From Gigaspora rosea (taxonomy: Eukaryota; Glomeromycota; Glomeromycetes; Diversisporales; Gigasporaceae), in the NCBI GenBank assembly GCA_003550325.1, contig QKWP01000492.1:178322-242321 (forward strand): a DNA stretch of 64,000 nucleotides, given 5' to 3'. A program made the translations under genes and the position numbers. The notes beneath the pieces were generated by a model, which was given only the letters and a program-made list of their open reading frames with translations, was not told the origin of the DNA and made no database searches. This document shows positions 22,285 through 32,999 of this stretch, piece by piece. Every line of letters begins with the position of its first letter. Position 1 is the stretch's first letter.

Positions 22285-22480
22285 AGTTGTCCCTCGTAGT
22301 TTTACTAACCCCTAGATATAACTATATCTTCCTGCCCCTATCCAGTTCTTATCCTAATCCTAAAATTAATTAAATTTTAATTTTTATTTTGCCAAAAATC
22401 TTTTTATTAATTTTTGTTAATTACTGGTAATGATCACTACTAGCAATAAGTAGTAGTTTCTTATATATATTATATATATA
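22285..22480 (-). repeat. Repeat related to 10845-11000
   Basis: Inverted relative of 10845-11000: CGTAGTTTTACTAACCCCTA at the left and GGTAATGATCACTACTAGCA at the right match the other copy's ends in reverse complement. Confidence 0.6.
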
Positions 22481-23296
22481 TTATATATATTTTTTGAATC
22501 TAATTGGTTGATTGGCTATTTTGTATAACATAATCAGGGTTTTGACCATGTATTCATAGTAAAAATTACATAATAAATGGCACTTCTCTAACCAAAACTA
22601 AAAAAAAACTAAATTTAACTCAATTACTCAAACGATTCACACAAAATCTACAAAAAAAACTAATTTAAAAAAACTAAAAAAAAATAAAAAAATATAACTG
22701 TCTACAATTTTTCGAAATTTGGAGTATATGTACAAGATAAGTTTTTATTCTTTTGTTTTTTTTTCACTATATGTATCGCTTTACTAAAATTTTCTTTTAT
22801 AAATTATTTTTCTTTTTCAGGAGTTCTTTTATTTGGTATCGCTTATTAGATTATTTTAGCTTTACAGAAATCAGATTGGCTTTCGAATTTGTTCAGTAGT
22901 ATTTCACTTGTCTCATCTTGACTTTGATATTACCTATGTGATCATTAGATTATCATTTATTGATGATCTATCTTAATCTGTTTTCTAATTTTTTTCACTA
23001 GCTTTGTTCTTCTTCATTTAGTTTGGAGTTCTTTCATTCCTTTCAATTCCAGTAAGTATTTTCATCTTGCCCTGTTCTTTTTTCCATTTACACTTCTGAA
23101 TTTTTTATACTGTAGTAATGTTGCCATTTTGGATTTGTTTTATAAAAAAAATATAAAAAGCGCATTCTATTTAATTCTTTTTTAAAAATAAGCAAGACAA
23201 AACCTCTAAGATTTTTCAGTTCGGCACAATAGGTAGAAACCCTTCTAACTTTATTGGACAAGGCTTGTCTGGTAGGTAGCAAAAATTTTTTTTTTT
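22481..23296. other. Non-coding, AT-rich
   Basis: Contains an (AT)n-like run at about 22460-22490 and A-rich stretches to 22690. No gene seen. Confidence 0.4.
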
Positions 23297-23889
23297 TATA
23301 AGGTGAATAGGGGTAATTTGGCGAATAAGAGTAATTTGGCGAATTTTGATATCTCATGATCTAATGATCAGAATCGAATAATTTTTATACCCTTCAATTC
23401 GTCTCGATGAGATGAATTGAATGGTACCAAGCTTACCTAGTTCTGTTCACTGGGTCACAAGATATTTCAATTATTTGTCATGTTTACACTTCATCAAAAT
23501 TCCCCTCAAGGATCATTTTTGTGCAACATAATCGACAATATTTTGTGATCCAGTGATCAGAATCGGATAAACTTTATATTATTCGATTTATCTTATCGAG
23601 ATGAATCGAATGGTATAAAAATTATTCAATTCCGACCACTGGATCATACAAAATACAATCAATTCGCCAAATTACCCCTATCTCTCTAAAATTTAAGCGT
23701 TTTGATACAATGTATAATCCATTTAATGTCACTTTAAAACAGGATATTATATTACTAATTTTATATAAAAATAATTCTAAATTATATATGAAGTTCAATA
23801 CAAAAAATAAAAAATTTTTTAATATTAAAATAAAAAAGTTTTTATATTAGTTATGTTAACTTCGCCAAATTACCCTTATTCACCTTATA
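23297..23889. mobile_element. MITE, 593 bp, TATAAGGTGAATA termini
   Basis: Terminal inverted repeats: TATAAGGTGAATAGGGGTAA plus TTTGGCGAA at the left and TTCGCCAAATTACCCTTATT plus CACCTTATA at the right. A second internal left-end-like block lies at 23317-23342 and a right-end-like block at about 23657-23680. Inside are two copies of the ATTCGTCTCGATGAGATGAAT-type palindromic core flanked by GATCCAGTGATCAGAATCGG-like sequence. Confidence 0.85.
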
Positions 23890-24799
23890 TTATATGCACA
23901 TTTTTTTTTTAGTTCTTATTAATGTTCTTTTCTTTTTAGATCTTATTTTTTTGCAATTTTTGAACCGAAAAGGCTGATCTCTCAGGATATGAAACTTTTG
24001 TTTTTATTTTAGGTTTCATTCTTTTTCCTGGTAAAAAAGTGTTTCTGTAAAGATAAATATAGGGTCTTTTTTTTTTTTCTAAATTATGCTTTTAACTAAT
24101 TCTTTCTTTATTTTTTTTTTTGACAATATTATAAGAATTAATATGTTTGTAGCCATGGTTACTGTAACCACACTTTATAAAATTGTTAATAATTCGTGAT
24201 TTTACTAGGGTAACCCTGTTGTGTTACTAACAAAAAATGCTCCTCTTGCGATTTTGTAATAATTTTAACTTTAACCCTAACCCTATTTTTAACCAATCAC
24301 AACTCTAACCCTAACTCTAACCCTAATCCTAACCCTAACTATATTACATTTGGGCTTAGTTATAGACCCTGGCTACTATAATCTATAGTTACAAATATAT
24401 TAATTTATATTATAATATCAATAGAACAGTAGAATATAAAAGACTTTTAAACTAATTATATGCCAAATTTGAAATATATGTACTGGGACATAAAGAGCAA
24501 AAATTTTGCTAAGCTAAGTAAAATTTTGTTTGTTTTCATTTTCGGTTCTTCTTTTTAATTTTATTAATCTATACATTTCTAGAGCAATATATCAAGAGAC
24601 GACAATATAACAAGACTGATTTTTGTTAGCACATTTATAGACTCAAGGATCAAACTGGGATATAGGGCATAAAGACTTCTCAAAACTAGAGCAGTATTTC
24701 ATTAAAAAAAATATAGGATGGTATGTAGGGCATAATATATTAACTTTTTGAAATAAGTATGGCTTCAGATTTCGCTTTTGTTTTGGGTTCAAATATTAA
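23890..24799. other. Non-coding, with telomere-like hexamers
   Basis: At 24272-24345 there are about eight CCCTAA/CTCTAA hexamers (AACCCTAACCCTA, CTAACCCTAATCCTAACCC). They lie between ATTAATATGTTTGTA (about 24137) and the inverted TACAAATATATTAAT (about 24388), suggesting a MITE-like unit with a telomere-type core. No gene. Confidence 0.5.
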
Positions 24800-24801
24800 T
24801 A

Positions 24802-25142
24802 CAGTCAACCCTCCATAAATGCAACCTCCATAAATGCAATACCTCTCTAAATGCACGTTTTTTCTATTCCGTAAAATGTTATTAGTGCTAAATGCACATT
24901 CTATATTCTGTAAATGCACGTTTTCTTGAATAACATTTTATATCACACTAACCTCTCTAAATGCATGTGGCCAATCAAATTTTAGTATTTAAGATAGGTT
25001 ATACAGTTTTGGTAGAAGTTACACAAACTTAATGATCTAATTTTTAAAAGCTGCAATTTAATTGGCTCTCTCTAAATACAAACCTCCCTAAATGCACGTT
25101 GTAGGCTTGTCCCTACAAGTTGCATTTATGGAGGGTTGACTG
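24802..25142. mobile_element. pogo/Tigger-like MITE, 341 bp, TA duplication
   Basis: Termini CAGTCAACCCTCCATAAATG and CATTTATGGAGGGTTGACTG are exact inverted repeats of at least 23 bp, flanked by TA on both sides. TA target sites and CAGTC termini are typical of pogo/Tigger (Tc1/mariner superfamily). The interior has several AAATGCACG/AAATGCA modules and no transposase, so it is non-autonomous. Confidence 0.9.
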
Positions 25143-25257
25143 TATTTTGTTTCAATTGTAGGGACACTATGGTATATCTCAGGGCAAAAAGTTCCTTGAA
25201 TACAACAACACAAACAATTAAAAACTATCGAACGAACCACAATCCCTACTCCTATAA

Positions 25258-25786
25258 GGGGGCATCCATAAATAACGTTATGTACCCCCTCATAGTAGCG
25301 CTGGACCCCCTCTACTGTATAAAAAAATTTTTCAAAATCCGTATGTTTATAAATAAAATTTTACAAAAACTTGAATATATTGTGAACAGTGATCCAATTT
25401 GGATGATTTAGGTACCATTTGATTTATCTCAGTGAGTCGAATTCAATGGTACCAAAATCATTTCATTTGGATTACTGGATCAATAGTTATTCACAAAAAA
25501 CTATTGATTTTTTAGTAATTTTATAAAAAAACATAATAACCAATAGTATTTGGCCAATAAAATTTGATCCAGTAATCCAAATGGAATGAAATTGGTACCA
25601 TTCGACTCCTCTCACCGAGACGAATCGAATGGTACCAAAATCATTAAATTTGGACTACTGGTTCAATTTTTAGCTAATTTTTTCTAAAAAAATTACGTTA
25701 TATTTTTTTGACCCCCCCTACTTATTAAGAAAAACATTATCATTCGTCCAACCCCCTCTTGTATAACGTTATTTATAGATGACCCC
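25258..25786. mobile_element. PIF/Harbinger-like MITE family B, copy 1
   Basis: Ends GGGGGCATCCATAAATAACG and CGTTATTTATAGATGACCCC, flanked by TAA on both sides. The interior is built of near-palindromic modules: GGTACCATTCGACTC...GAATCGAATGGTACC and GATCCAGTAATCCAAATG. Two other copies are at 30070-30599 and 46347-46876. A 3-bp TWA duplication and G-rich ends suggest PIF/Harbinger. Confidence 0.9.
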
Positions 25787-26149
25787 TAATCAACAAAACT
25801 CAACATATTTTCTTAATTACAGTAACTAAATTTAAAAATATACATGGAAAGTATAAATCGGGGCTTAGTTCTATAGAAGAACTATAGGTCATGTCTAGTG
25901 ATGCCACCAAAATTGATTTTTGAAAAAGGCCTATTTCGTCTTTATTAGAGAAAATTAAAATTTTTTATAAGGAAGAGCAAATAAAATTTATATAGATATG
26001 TCCCTTATAATTTTGTCTATTCAAAAAAAGTATTAAATAATTTCCTCTTTTAAGTAAAATAAGTAGTATTAGTATAGTAAGTAGTATTAATATAGTAAGT
26101 AGTACAGCAGTAGTAAGTAGTATTGGATATATTAAATAGTAAAGTTGTA
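25787..26149. other. Non-coding with an AGTAGTATTAGTATAGTA minisatellite
   Basis: At 26060-26135 imperfect units of about 18 bases (AGTAGTATTAGTATAGTA) occur about four times. No gene. Confidence 0.6.
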
Positions 26150-27589
26150 TGAACTATCGGTACAATGATATGTACCACAATGATCACGTGTTCGCATCAC
26201 ACGATGACTATCGGACCTTTACTTAATGGTTGATAGTTCGGGATGAATATCATCAGCAAATTTATAGTAGTGCAATCTCTCGAAAGATTTTGTGAACATG
26301 CAAAATCTTTTGAAAGATTGCGCATATGCAATATATTTCGAAACATTTCACAATATATTTCGAAATATTTCAGGTTTCAAAATATTTCGAAAATATTTCA
26401 AAAGTAAATTCGAAATATTTTTTGAGCGGACTGGCTATGACTGGCTGGATCAGTAGATATGTAACCTGGGTCATACTAAGGACGTATTTTTGAAATACTT
26501 TGAATATATCTAAATTGATCTGCATATCTGTATTACAAGATCAGATTAGATCTTTTTTTTATTAATTAGATCTTCTATTCACGTTGTTTTTTTATTTCAG
26601 TTTGTTTTTTTTATTTTCGCTTTTTTTTGTTGTTTTCGCTTTTTTTTTGCTTTTGTTCTGTTTTTCTTTTTTATATTTATTTATTTATTTTTAAATTTTT
26701 TTCATATTTTACAAGAACACTAGCCCTTTGCAAGAAAACCTACAACTTTTCGGAACTTTGTGCATGCCTACTCAGACTTCCGAAACTTTGCAAGAACACA
26801 CAACAGATTTCCCCAGCAATTTCTAAATTTCTAGGAACGCTACTTTAGAGAAATGGGTGCAAGTTTTCGCAAGTTTTTGTAAGTTTTTGCAAGTTTTGCA
26901 AGTTTTTTGCAAGTTCTTGCAAGGTTTTGCTTTATTGTTTTTTTCGTTTCATGTTTTTTGTTTTTGTTTTTTTTTTTGTTTTATTTTTTATTAATTTATT
27001 TTGTTTTGACACTTTGAGAGAACAAAACCCTTACTTCCTAGCACTTTGCAAGAAAACCAACCCAGACTTTTTCGGCGCTTTGCGACTTTTTTGGCATTTT
27101 GCAAGAACATTAACACGGCTTTCGCAATTTCTGAATTTGCAAGAACGCGAACTGAGAAATAAAGATTTGGGGCTTCGTTTATTTTTTTTATTAGTTTGTT
27201 TACATTTTTTGTTTTTTCATTTGTTTTTTTTTTTACTTATTTTTTTAAATTTTATTTTATTTTATTTATTCCTGACTTTTTCGAAACTTTGCGACTTTTT
27301 TGGCACTTTACAAAATTTCTCCAGCAATTTGCAAAAACACTAATACTTCTAAGAAATGGTTTTTTTTATTTTTTTCACTTCTTTACTATTTTTAGGAAGT
27401 ATTTGGAAAAAAAGAGCGAAATGAAGGTATAACCAAACCAAAAAAAATAGCCAAAGCGAAAACGATAGAAAACAAAGAAGCAAAGATAATAGGTAACTTT
27501 GGAGTGAGCGAAAATAAATGTGTAGGTCTAGTTTTTTGTATATAGTAATAGAATTAAATGCGAAGAAGTGCGAAAGTAGTTAAAATAAT

Positions 27590-27795
27590 ATGTAATAATG
27601 TAAAAATAATACTGTAAAAAATGTATAATAATTAAAATATAATATATAATGTAATATGTATAATATATAATAATAATAAATAAAAATATAATAATAAATA
27701 AAAATATAATAATAAATAAAAATATAATAATAAATAAAAATATAAAAATATAATAATAAATAAAAATATAATAATAAATAAAAATATAAAATTTA
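27590..27795. repeat. AT microsatellite/minisatellite (AATAATAAATAAAAAT)
   Basis: About eight units of AATAATAAATAAAAATAT. A minus-strand frame of repeated Ile/Phe/Tyr is only its translation. Confidence 0.9.
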
Positions 27796-27799
27796 ATAA

Positions 27800-27958
27800 G
27801 GGCCATGACATATATTACGTAATATCATTTTATCATAGAGCTACCCCCCTCCCCCTACATAAGACCAATTAGCCAATCAAATTGTATAATTAGTCTTATG
27901 TAAAAATTTTTTTGACCCCCCTCCCCCCCAGGATATTATATAATATCTGTCACTGCCC
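27800..27958. mobile_element. PIF/Harbinger-like MITE family D, 159 bp
   Basis: Ends GGGCCATGACATATATTACG and ATATAATATCTGTCACTGCCC, flanked by TAA on both sides. The interior has facing C-rich tracts CTACCCCCCTCCCCCTAC and ACCCCCCTCCCCCCC. Isolated ends of the family lie at 6181-6212 and 10474-10505. It sits inside repeat family C, between its microsatellite and its TGCGAAATATT tract; in the right arm (33310-33420) that position has no such insertion. Confidence 0.85.
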
Positions 27959-28310
27959 TAATGCGAAAATTTTAAAAAATTTTGAAAATATGCGAAATAT
28001 TGCGAAATATTGTGAAAAACTGCAGATTTACGCGATAATATGCGAAATATTACCTCCTGCGACCCCCAAAATGAGATAATTAGATAGGGTTTGCATTGTT
28101 TTATTTGGCCTATTTTCGCAATATGGCACAATATATTTTGCATTATTTCGAAATATTTTGCAATATATTCCGAAATATTTCGAAAAACATATATACCGAA
28201 ATCTTTCGAAAGATTGCGGATCTTTCAAAAGATTTCGCGTCAATCGCAATTCTTTTGAAAGATTTCGGTATGCAATTTCTTTCGAAAGATTTCATATATT
28301 TATTTTGCTG

Positions 28311-29019
28311 ATGAAAGTTATAGGGAGAGTTATATTATTTATTGTTTATTATTTATACATTATTTATTGTTTATTATTTATACATTATTTATTGCATATG
28401 TATTTATTCATTATTGCCGGATCTCTGCGCCATCTGCCCCATATGCACCCCAATTGATCGTATTATCGTAATGCATCTGTCATCATGAATATGATCGATT
28501 AGTCTGGGTTATCGCGCATAATATCGGTACCATCTTGATCTTTGTGACTGTATTATCTAAGAAAAGAGATATCAATAATTATTAATAAGAAAATTCTATA
28601 AAAACGCAAGGCAAAAGACCTTGGTAGAGACGGATTTCGCCATAAAAATACACATCTTAATAAATATCTATAAAAATCTTTTAAAAACCCAAACTCTTTA
28701 TAATCAAATATATCGATTACAATATGATCCCTGTACTAGATATCTGGGGTTCTTTTTTACTATAATTTGTATTTTAGAATATTAAAATCTATTACTATTA
28801 AATCTTTTCTTTCTTATTATAATATTTGCAATATATAGTAATAGTGTTTTTTTTAGAACAAAGCAAGATATAAAATAATATAAAAGTAAAATAGTTTTTT
28901 TTTTTTTATATATATTAAAGTTTATGCTATGAAAATAAGTTTTTATTTAAAACTGTGGATAAATGGATCCTCTTTGGCACTTTGATATTTGTTATAAAAA
29001 TGAGAATACAACTATCCAT
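28311..29019. other. Non-coding, AT-rich
   Basis: Contains direct repeats TATTTATTGTTTATTATTTA (28336-28395) and a less AT-rich patch 28420-28555 without recognised function. No gene. Confidence 0.4.
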
Positions 29020-29860
29020 ACGTACAACTTTTGGTTGTTTAATTTAAGTAGTTCACCTGAAGGTTTTATACTAGTTGCTATATCTGCAACCCAACTAGGG
29101 GATTGTCTATTTAAACTTTCTGGTCCTTTTTTTTCCTGCTAATACTCCTACTTGTTTTACTAGTACAGCTTTCTGATATATTAGTTAATTCATTAGAACT
29201 ACTTTATTCTTACAAGACACTTGGTAGAGCATTCCTTGTTCTACTCAGGTATTCTTTATACTTTGGTAATTGTTTTATAGGATTATTTCTGTTTTTTTAC
29301 CAATATCTATTTCTGCTCTTATAAAGTACACTCTGACTCTAGCAACTATCTTTTTCTTCTTTTTGGTCCTTCACTAGTATTTTCAAATTTTTAAACTAGT
29401 TAGCTCAAATGGGTTGATCTACTTGGTATTAGGTACTATTATAGTTTTTTATCACTTGGTATCTACTTCCAAAACATAGGTTTTTTTTTCTAGTACATCT
29501 CTAGTGGCCAGGTTGGTAGACTCTTTCCTTTAAAGATCATTATTGTTTAGTTCTTTGGTTCCAAGATTTTGGTATTCTGGTTTCAGTAGTACTATCAAAG
29601 ATATTTACTACTTTCTTATTTGAAACTTTTCTGTTTTCTCTAATTTTTTGAATTTGTCTGTATAACAGATATACAACTATACCTAAAAGCTTCTAGTTAA
29701 AATAGTAAAACCAAGGCTATAGATAATATGCCCAACTAATTAATAAAAATATAGTTATCAGAACACAGGCCTATTTTTCAAAGCATTACTAGTAAAATTT
29801 GAACTCTAAACCTACTGCTTAGCAGTGATAACTTACCAACTTCCTTAAGTTACCATACTT
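29020..29860 (-). mobile_element. SINE-like element, AT-mutated copy
   Basis: Diverged relative of the GC-richer element at 30780-31936. Matching points are GTGGCCAGGTTGGTAGACTC versus GCGGCCAGGTTGGTGGGCCC, TTTGTCTGTATAACAGATAT versus TTTGTCTGTGTAACTTATAC, ACACAGGCCTATTTTTCA, and the tRNA-like head AAAATTTGAACTCTAAACC versus GGGATTTGAACTCTAGACC. Nearly all visible differences are C/G in the other copy and T/A here, the signature of cytosine deamination. The head is at the right end, so the element is on minus. Confidence 0.7.
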
Positions 29861-30069
29861 AAGTAAAATAGTTTTTTACTATAGTAGTTCAATATATTAT
29901 TTAGAAAAACATAAATTTATTTAGTTGAACAAAGATATATATATAGTTATCCTCTTCTATAATCACGCAGTTTATATAGTTTATATCAAGAAAATTGATG
30001 ATTATAAAAGAGTATAATTATGTAAAAATTTTTTTTTATAAATTTATTAATCAATTGTCTTAAAATTTA
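29861..30069. other. Non-coding spacer
   Basis: AT-rich; TATAATCACGCAG and a partly complementary TTGATGATTATAAAAGAG are visible. No gene. Confidence 0.35.
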
Positions 30070-30599
30070 GGGGGCATCCATAAATAACGTTATGTACCCC
30101 TTATAGTAGCGCTTGACCCCCGACTACTATATAAAAAAATTTTTCAAAATCCGTATGTTTATATATAAAATTTTACAAAAACTTGAGTATATTGTGACAC
30201 AGTAATCCGATTTGGATGATTTAGGTACTATTCGATTCGTCTTAGTGAGACGAATCCAATGATGCCAAAATCATTTCATTTGGATCACTGGATTAATAGT
30301 TATTCACAAAAACTATTGATTTTATAGTTATTTTATAAGAAAACATAATAACCAATAGTATTTGGCCAATACCTTTTGATCCATTGATCCAAATGAAATA
30401 AAATTGGTACCATTCGATTCCTTTCACCGAGATGAATCGAATGGTACCAAAATCATTAAATCTAGACCACTGGACCAGGTTTTAGACGATTTTTTCTAAA
30501 AAAATTGCATTATATTTTTTTGATCCCTCCTACTTAAGAGGAAAATCATTATATTTTGTCAGACCCCCCTCTTGTATAACGTTATTTCTGGATGCCCCC
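30070..30599. mobile_element. PIF/Harbinger-like MITE family B, copy 2
   Basis: Ends GGGGGCATCCATAAATAACG and AACGTTATTTCTGGATGCCC plus CC, flanked by TTA on both sides. It is collinear with 25258-25786 at about the same length (530 bp). Confidence 0.9.
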
Positions 30600-30779
30600 T
30601 TAGTATGATTGTACAGATGTTGTGATTATATAGGAGGTGATTTTAGAGGAGAATACCTATATTATTTTTTTTTTGTTGTTAAGGTGAGGTCATGCCTCTA
30701 ACTTTATTGAGTGTATATTAATCGTTACAATATATTGCTTACAATTATTATACTATCTACTAAGTGTCGAGACTTGGAC

Positions 30780-31936
30780 TATTTTATCCATAACCTAAAC
30801 CTACCAGAGCCTACCATATTCCCATTTATACAGCTAGCCTAGTTTTGGACGTCCCTTTTCCCCAACCAACAGTTAGTATTCACATATCCACCACTTTACC
30901 CACATTTTCTACTATCATTACTTCCAATTTGGTGTATGTGATTCCAGGTAGGCGCTTGCTGCTTCCAAATTGGTATACCTGTTTCCTTACTAGCGTACTT
31001 CTCGGGAGTTCGTATCTCAAGGGGTAAGTATCTCAAGCCTGCATGCTGCCGCAACTAGCCGATTTTTCTGCGACTTGGGGACCTAGGATTTAACGTTCCG
31101 AATTCGGGAATGTGCGAACGACTGTACTTCCCACTATGGTGACGAGTACCCAGGCATGTTTTGCCAAAGCTTCCAGTCCCTGATATAGTTGGATGGCATC
31201 ATGAGGCTCGGCCAACCCGACTCTACCACTACATGCACTTATACCAGCTATACCTGTTACTAGTGGTCCCAGATCCTCTTAACGTCCTAAGACTCCCATA
31301 TGGGTGCACCCAGAGCTCTGTTGGGCTTTGACACATACACATCTCCATGCTTCCACTTCTTGTTGGTCAGTCAGTTCCGTCTGCCCTTGCGAAGTTCACT
31401 AAACCCCAGTACCCGGTTAGTCACTCTTTAAATTCTTTTCCCCAGTCATTCCAGACTACCAATTCAGTTGGCCCGGAAGGATCGGTCTGCCAGGCTTTAG
31501 ATGCCTAAGGTCTCCCTTTCCTTGGTTCATGCTTCTATAACACATGACCTTTTCCTCTGGTGCGACTCCGGCGGCCAGGTTGGTGGGCCCTTTTGCTATA
31601 GGGGCTCTTGCCTGTCCAGATTTTTCAGTCAGTCCCCGCCAAGATTCTTTTCCCTGGTACCATCGTAAGTCCAGCTACCTCTCCACTCGGGACTTGCCAA
31701 GCGGGTTTCAATTGTTCCGGTCCCTTGGATTTGTCTGTGTAACTTATACAACTACGCCAAAGCTCCCATTCAAGATGGTGGTACCAAGGTTACAGGTAAT
31801 ATACCCGACTGATCGATAAACAAATGTTACCATAACACAGGCCTATTTTCCAATTCGTCTCCAGTGGGATTTGAACTCTAGACCTGCCGCTTGGAGGCGT
31901 GACAACCAGACAGCTTCTCTAAGTCGCCACACTCAT
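30780..31936 (-). mobile_element. tRNA-derived SINE-like element, GC-rich copy
   Basis: This is a conspicuously GC-richer island. On the minus strand its head, from about 31936, reads GTGGCGACTTAGAGAAGCTG...CTGG, then AGAGTTCAAATCCCACTGG, resembling the pol III A box and the B box GTTCAAATCC of a tRNA with a long variable arm. It is therefore probably a tRNA-headed SINE of about 1.1 kb; the tail boundary near 30780 is uncertain. Open frames at 30845-31027 and 31544-31819 have no recognisable domain. A diverged copy is at 29020-29860. Confidence 0.65.
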
Positions 31937-32168
31937 ATAGAATACCTATATTTATTTAATTATATTACAAAACTTTAATATAAAACTATTTAAAAGTTTT
32001 TGTACCTAAAGAATTTTTGTAGCTAAAAAATTATAAAGAGCAAACCTTAAAACTAAGAAGAGATAAAGGCTAGAGTTTATATTATTATATTAAAATACAA
32101 GCTTGTGTAATACTTGTTTTTTCAGATTAGCCTGAATATTAATAAATATATAGATTATGTAATTTAAC
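31937..32168. other. Non-coding spacer
   Basis: AT-rich between the SINE and the MITE. Nothing recognised. Confidence 0.35.
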
Positions 32169-32431
32169 TAAGGCCAGACCAAATTGATTCTTGGTTTAAC
32201 ATAACATAAAATAACTGGAAGAGGGGGGTGGGCATTAAAAAAAAACACAAAAATAATAATACTGCAATTTTATGGGTTAATTTTACATATATTAGTTATA
32301 TAAAATTTAAAAAATTGAGAGAGGGGCAAATACTATTAATTACTATTAATGTGTATTGGACTTATATAAATTTTAAAAAATAGGAGGGAGGGGATCATGT
32401 TAAACAAAGAATTAAATTGGTCCTGGCCTAA
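32169..32431. mobile_element. Short MITE, 263 bp, TAAGGCCAGACC termini
   Basis: Left end CTAAGGCCAGACCAAATTGA with TTCTTGGTTTAACAT pairs with ATGTTAAACAAAGAATTAAA plus TTGGTCCTGGCCTA at the right. The interior has G-runs (GAGGGGGGTGGG, GGAGGGAGGGG) and no coding capacity. Confidence 0.8.
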
Positions 32432-32486
32432 TTAATTGATAATCTGAATAAAATCTGCAAAACGCAACTCTTTTGCTAATTTTTTG

Positions 32487-32763
32487 ATCCATTTTCGGCA
32501 CTAAGAAAAAAGAAGAAATTACACAAATTAAATTGAGAGAGGACCAAAAGGCCATTAGGAAAAAAAAAAGAAGAAGTAAATTAAATAGAGGTTACTTAGG
32601 CCACTTTGGAGAACGCAAAACGATACAACAACTTATCATAAAATCTCAGTTTTTTGAAAAAATTTTTTGTAAAAAGTGGGAATATCGTCAAGATCCTGAA
32701 TTGCAGATTATAGTTAACAACAAAGGGCACGTGATCACTAATACAAACAAGTACTCCAAATAA
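32487..32763 (+). CDS. Hypothetical small basic protein or exon
   Basis: The frame opens after a TGA at 32484 and runs to TAA at 32761-32763. It encodes about 91 residues with a Lys/Arg-rich stretch AIRKKKRRSKLNRGYLGHFG, then IIKSQFFEKIFCKKWEYRQD and a polar C terminus. No ATG precedes most of it, so it would need an upstream exon or a non-ATG start. No family is recognised. The basic patch could bind nucleic acid or be a nuclear signal (inference). It may equally be a remnant. Confidence 0.25.
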
Positions 32764-32999
32764 AGAAATAAACAAATTAAACACATAACATTTTGGATCA
32801 ACAAAACAAACACAACATAAGGCAATTGTAAACAAATAAAGTAGAAAATACTTCAACACAGCATTGAACTAGGCGAGTAATAGAATAGAACAAGTGTTGC
32901 TTTTAGAAAAATTTAGTACCATCTTTAGCAAACAAGATGAGGAAAAAGAAGCTTTATTTAGAGAAAACAAAGTGTTACTGCTTAAGATAGATACATCAG

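Larger units (their letters stand above)
26150..28310 (+). repeat. Large repeat family C, left arm (2.2 kb)
   Basis: Order of modules: TTTCGAAATATTTC-rich palindromic tract (26280-26420); GGATC/AGATCAGATTAGATCTT (about 26530-26570); three tandem T-rich subunits of about 250 bp (26590-27360), each with TTTGCAAGAAAACC or TTTGCAAGAACA and TTTTTCGGAACTTTG; a GTGAGCGAAAATAAATGTG block (27500); AT microsatellite (27590-27795); inserted MITE (27800-27958); then TGCGAAATATTGCGAAATAT and TTTCGAAAGATTTC tracts (27960-28310). The same modules occur in reverse order and complement at 33000-35420. The long hydrophobic frames here are T-richness, not genes. Both ends carry CGAAAGATTT-type subterminal repeats. 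Confidence 0.75.

Noticed and set aside
26627..27432. Plus-strand frames rich in Phe and Leu
   Set aside because: Translation of T-rich tandem subunits of a repeat that also exists inverted at 33000-35420; no domain and no stable frame.
27528..27806. Minus-strand Ile/Phe/Tyr frame
   Set aside because: Translation of an AATAATAAATAAAAAT microsatellite.
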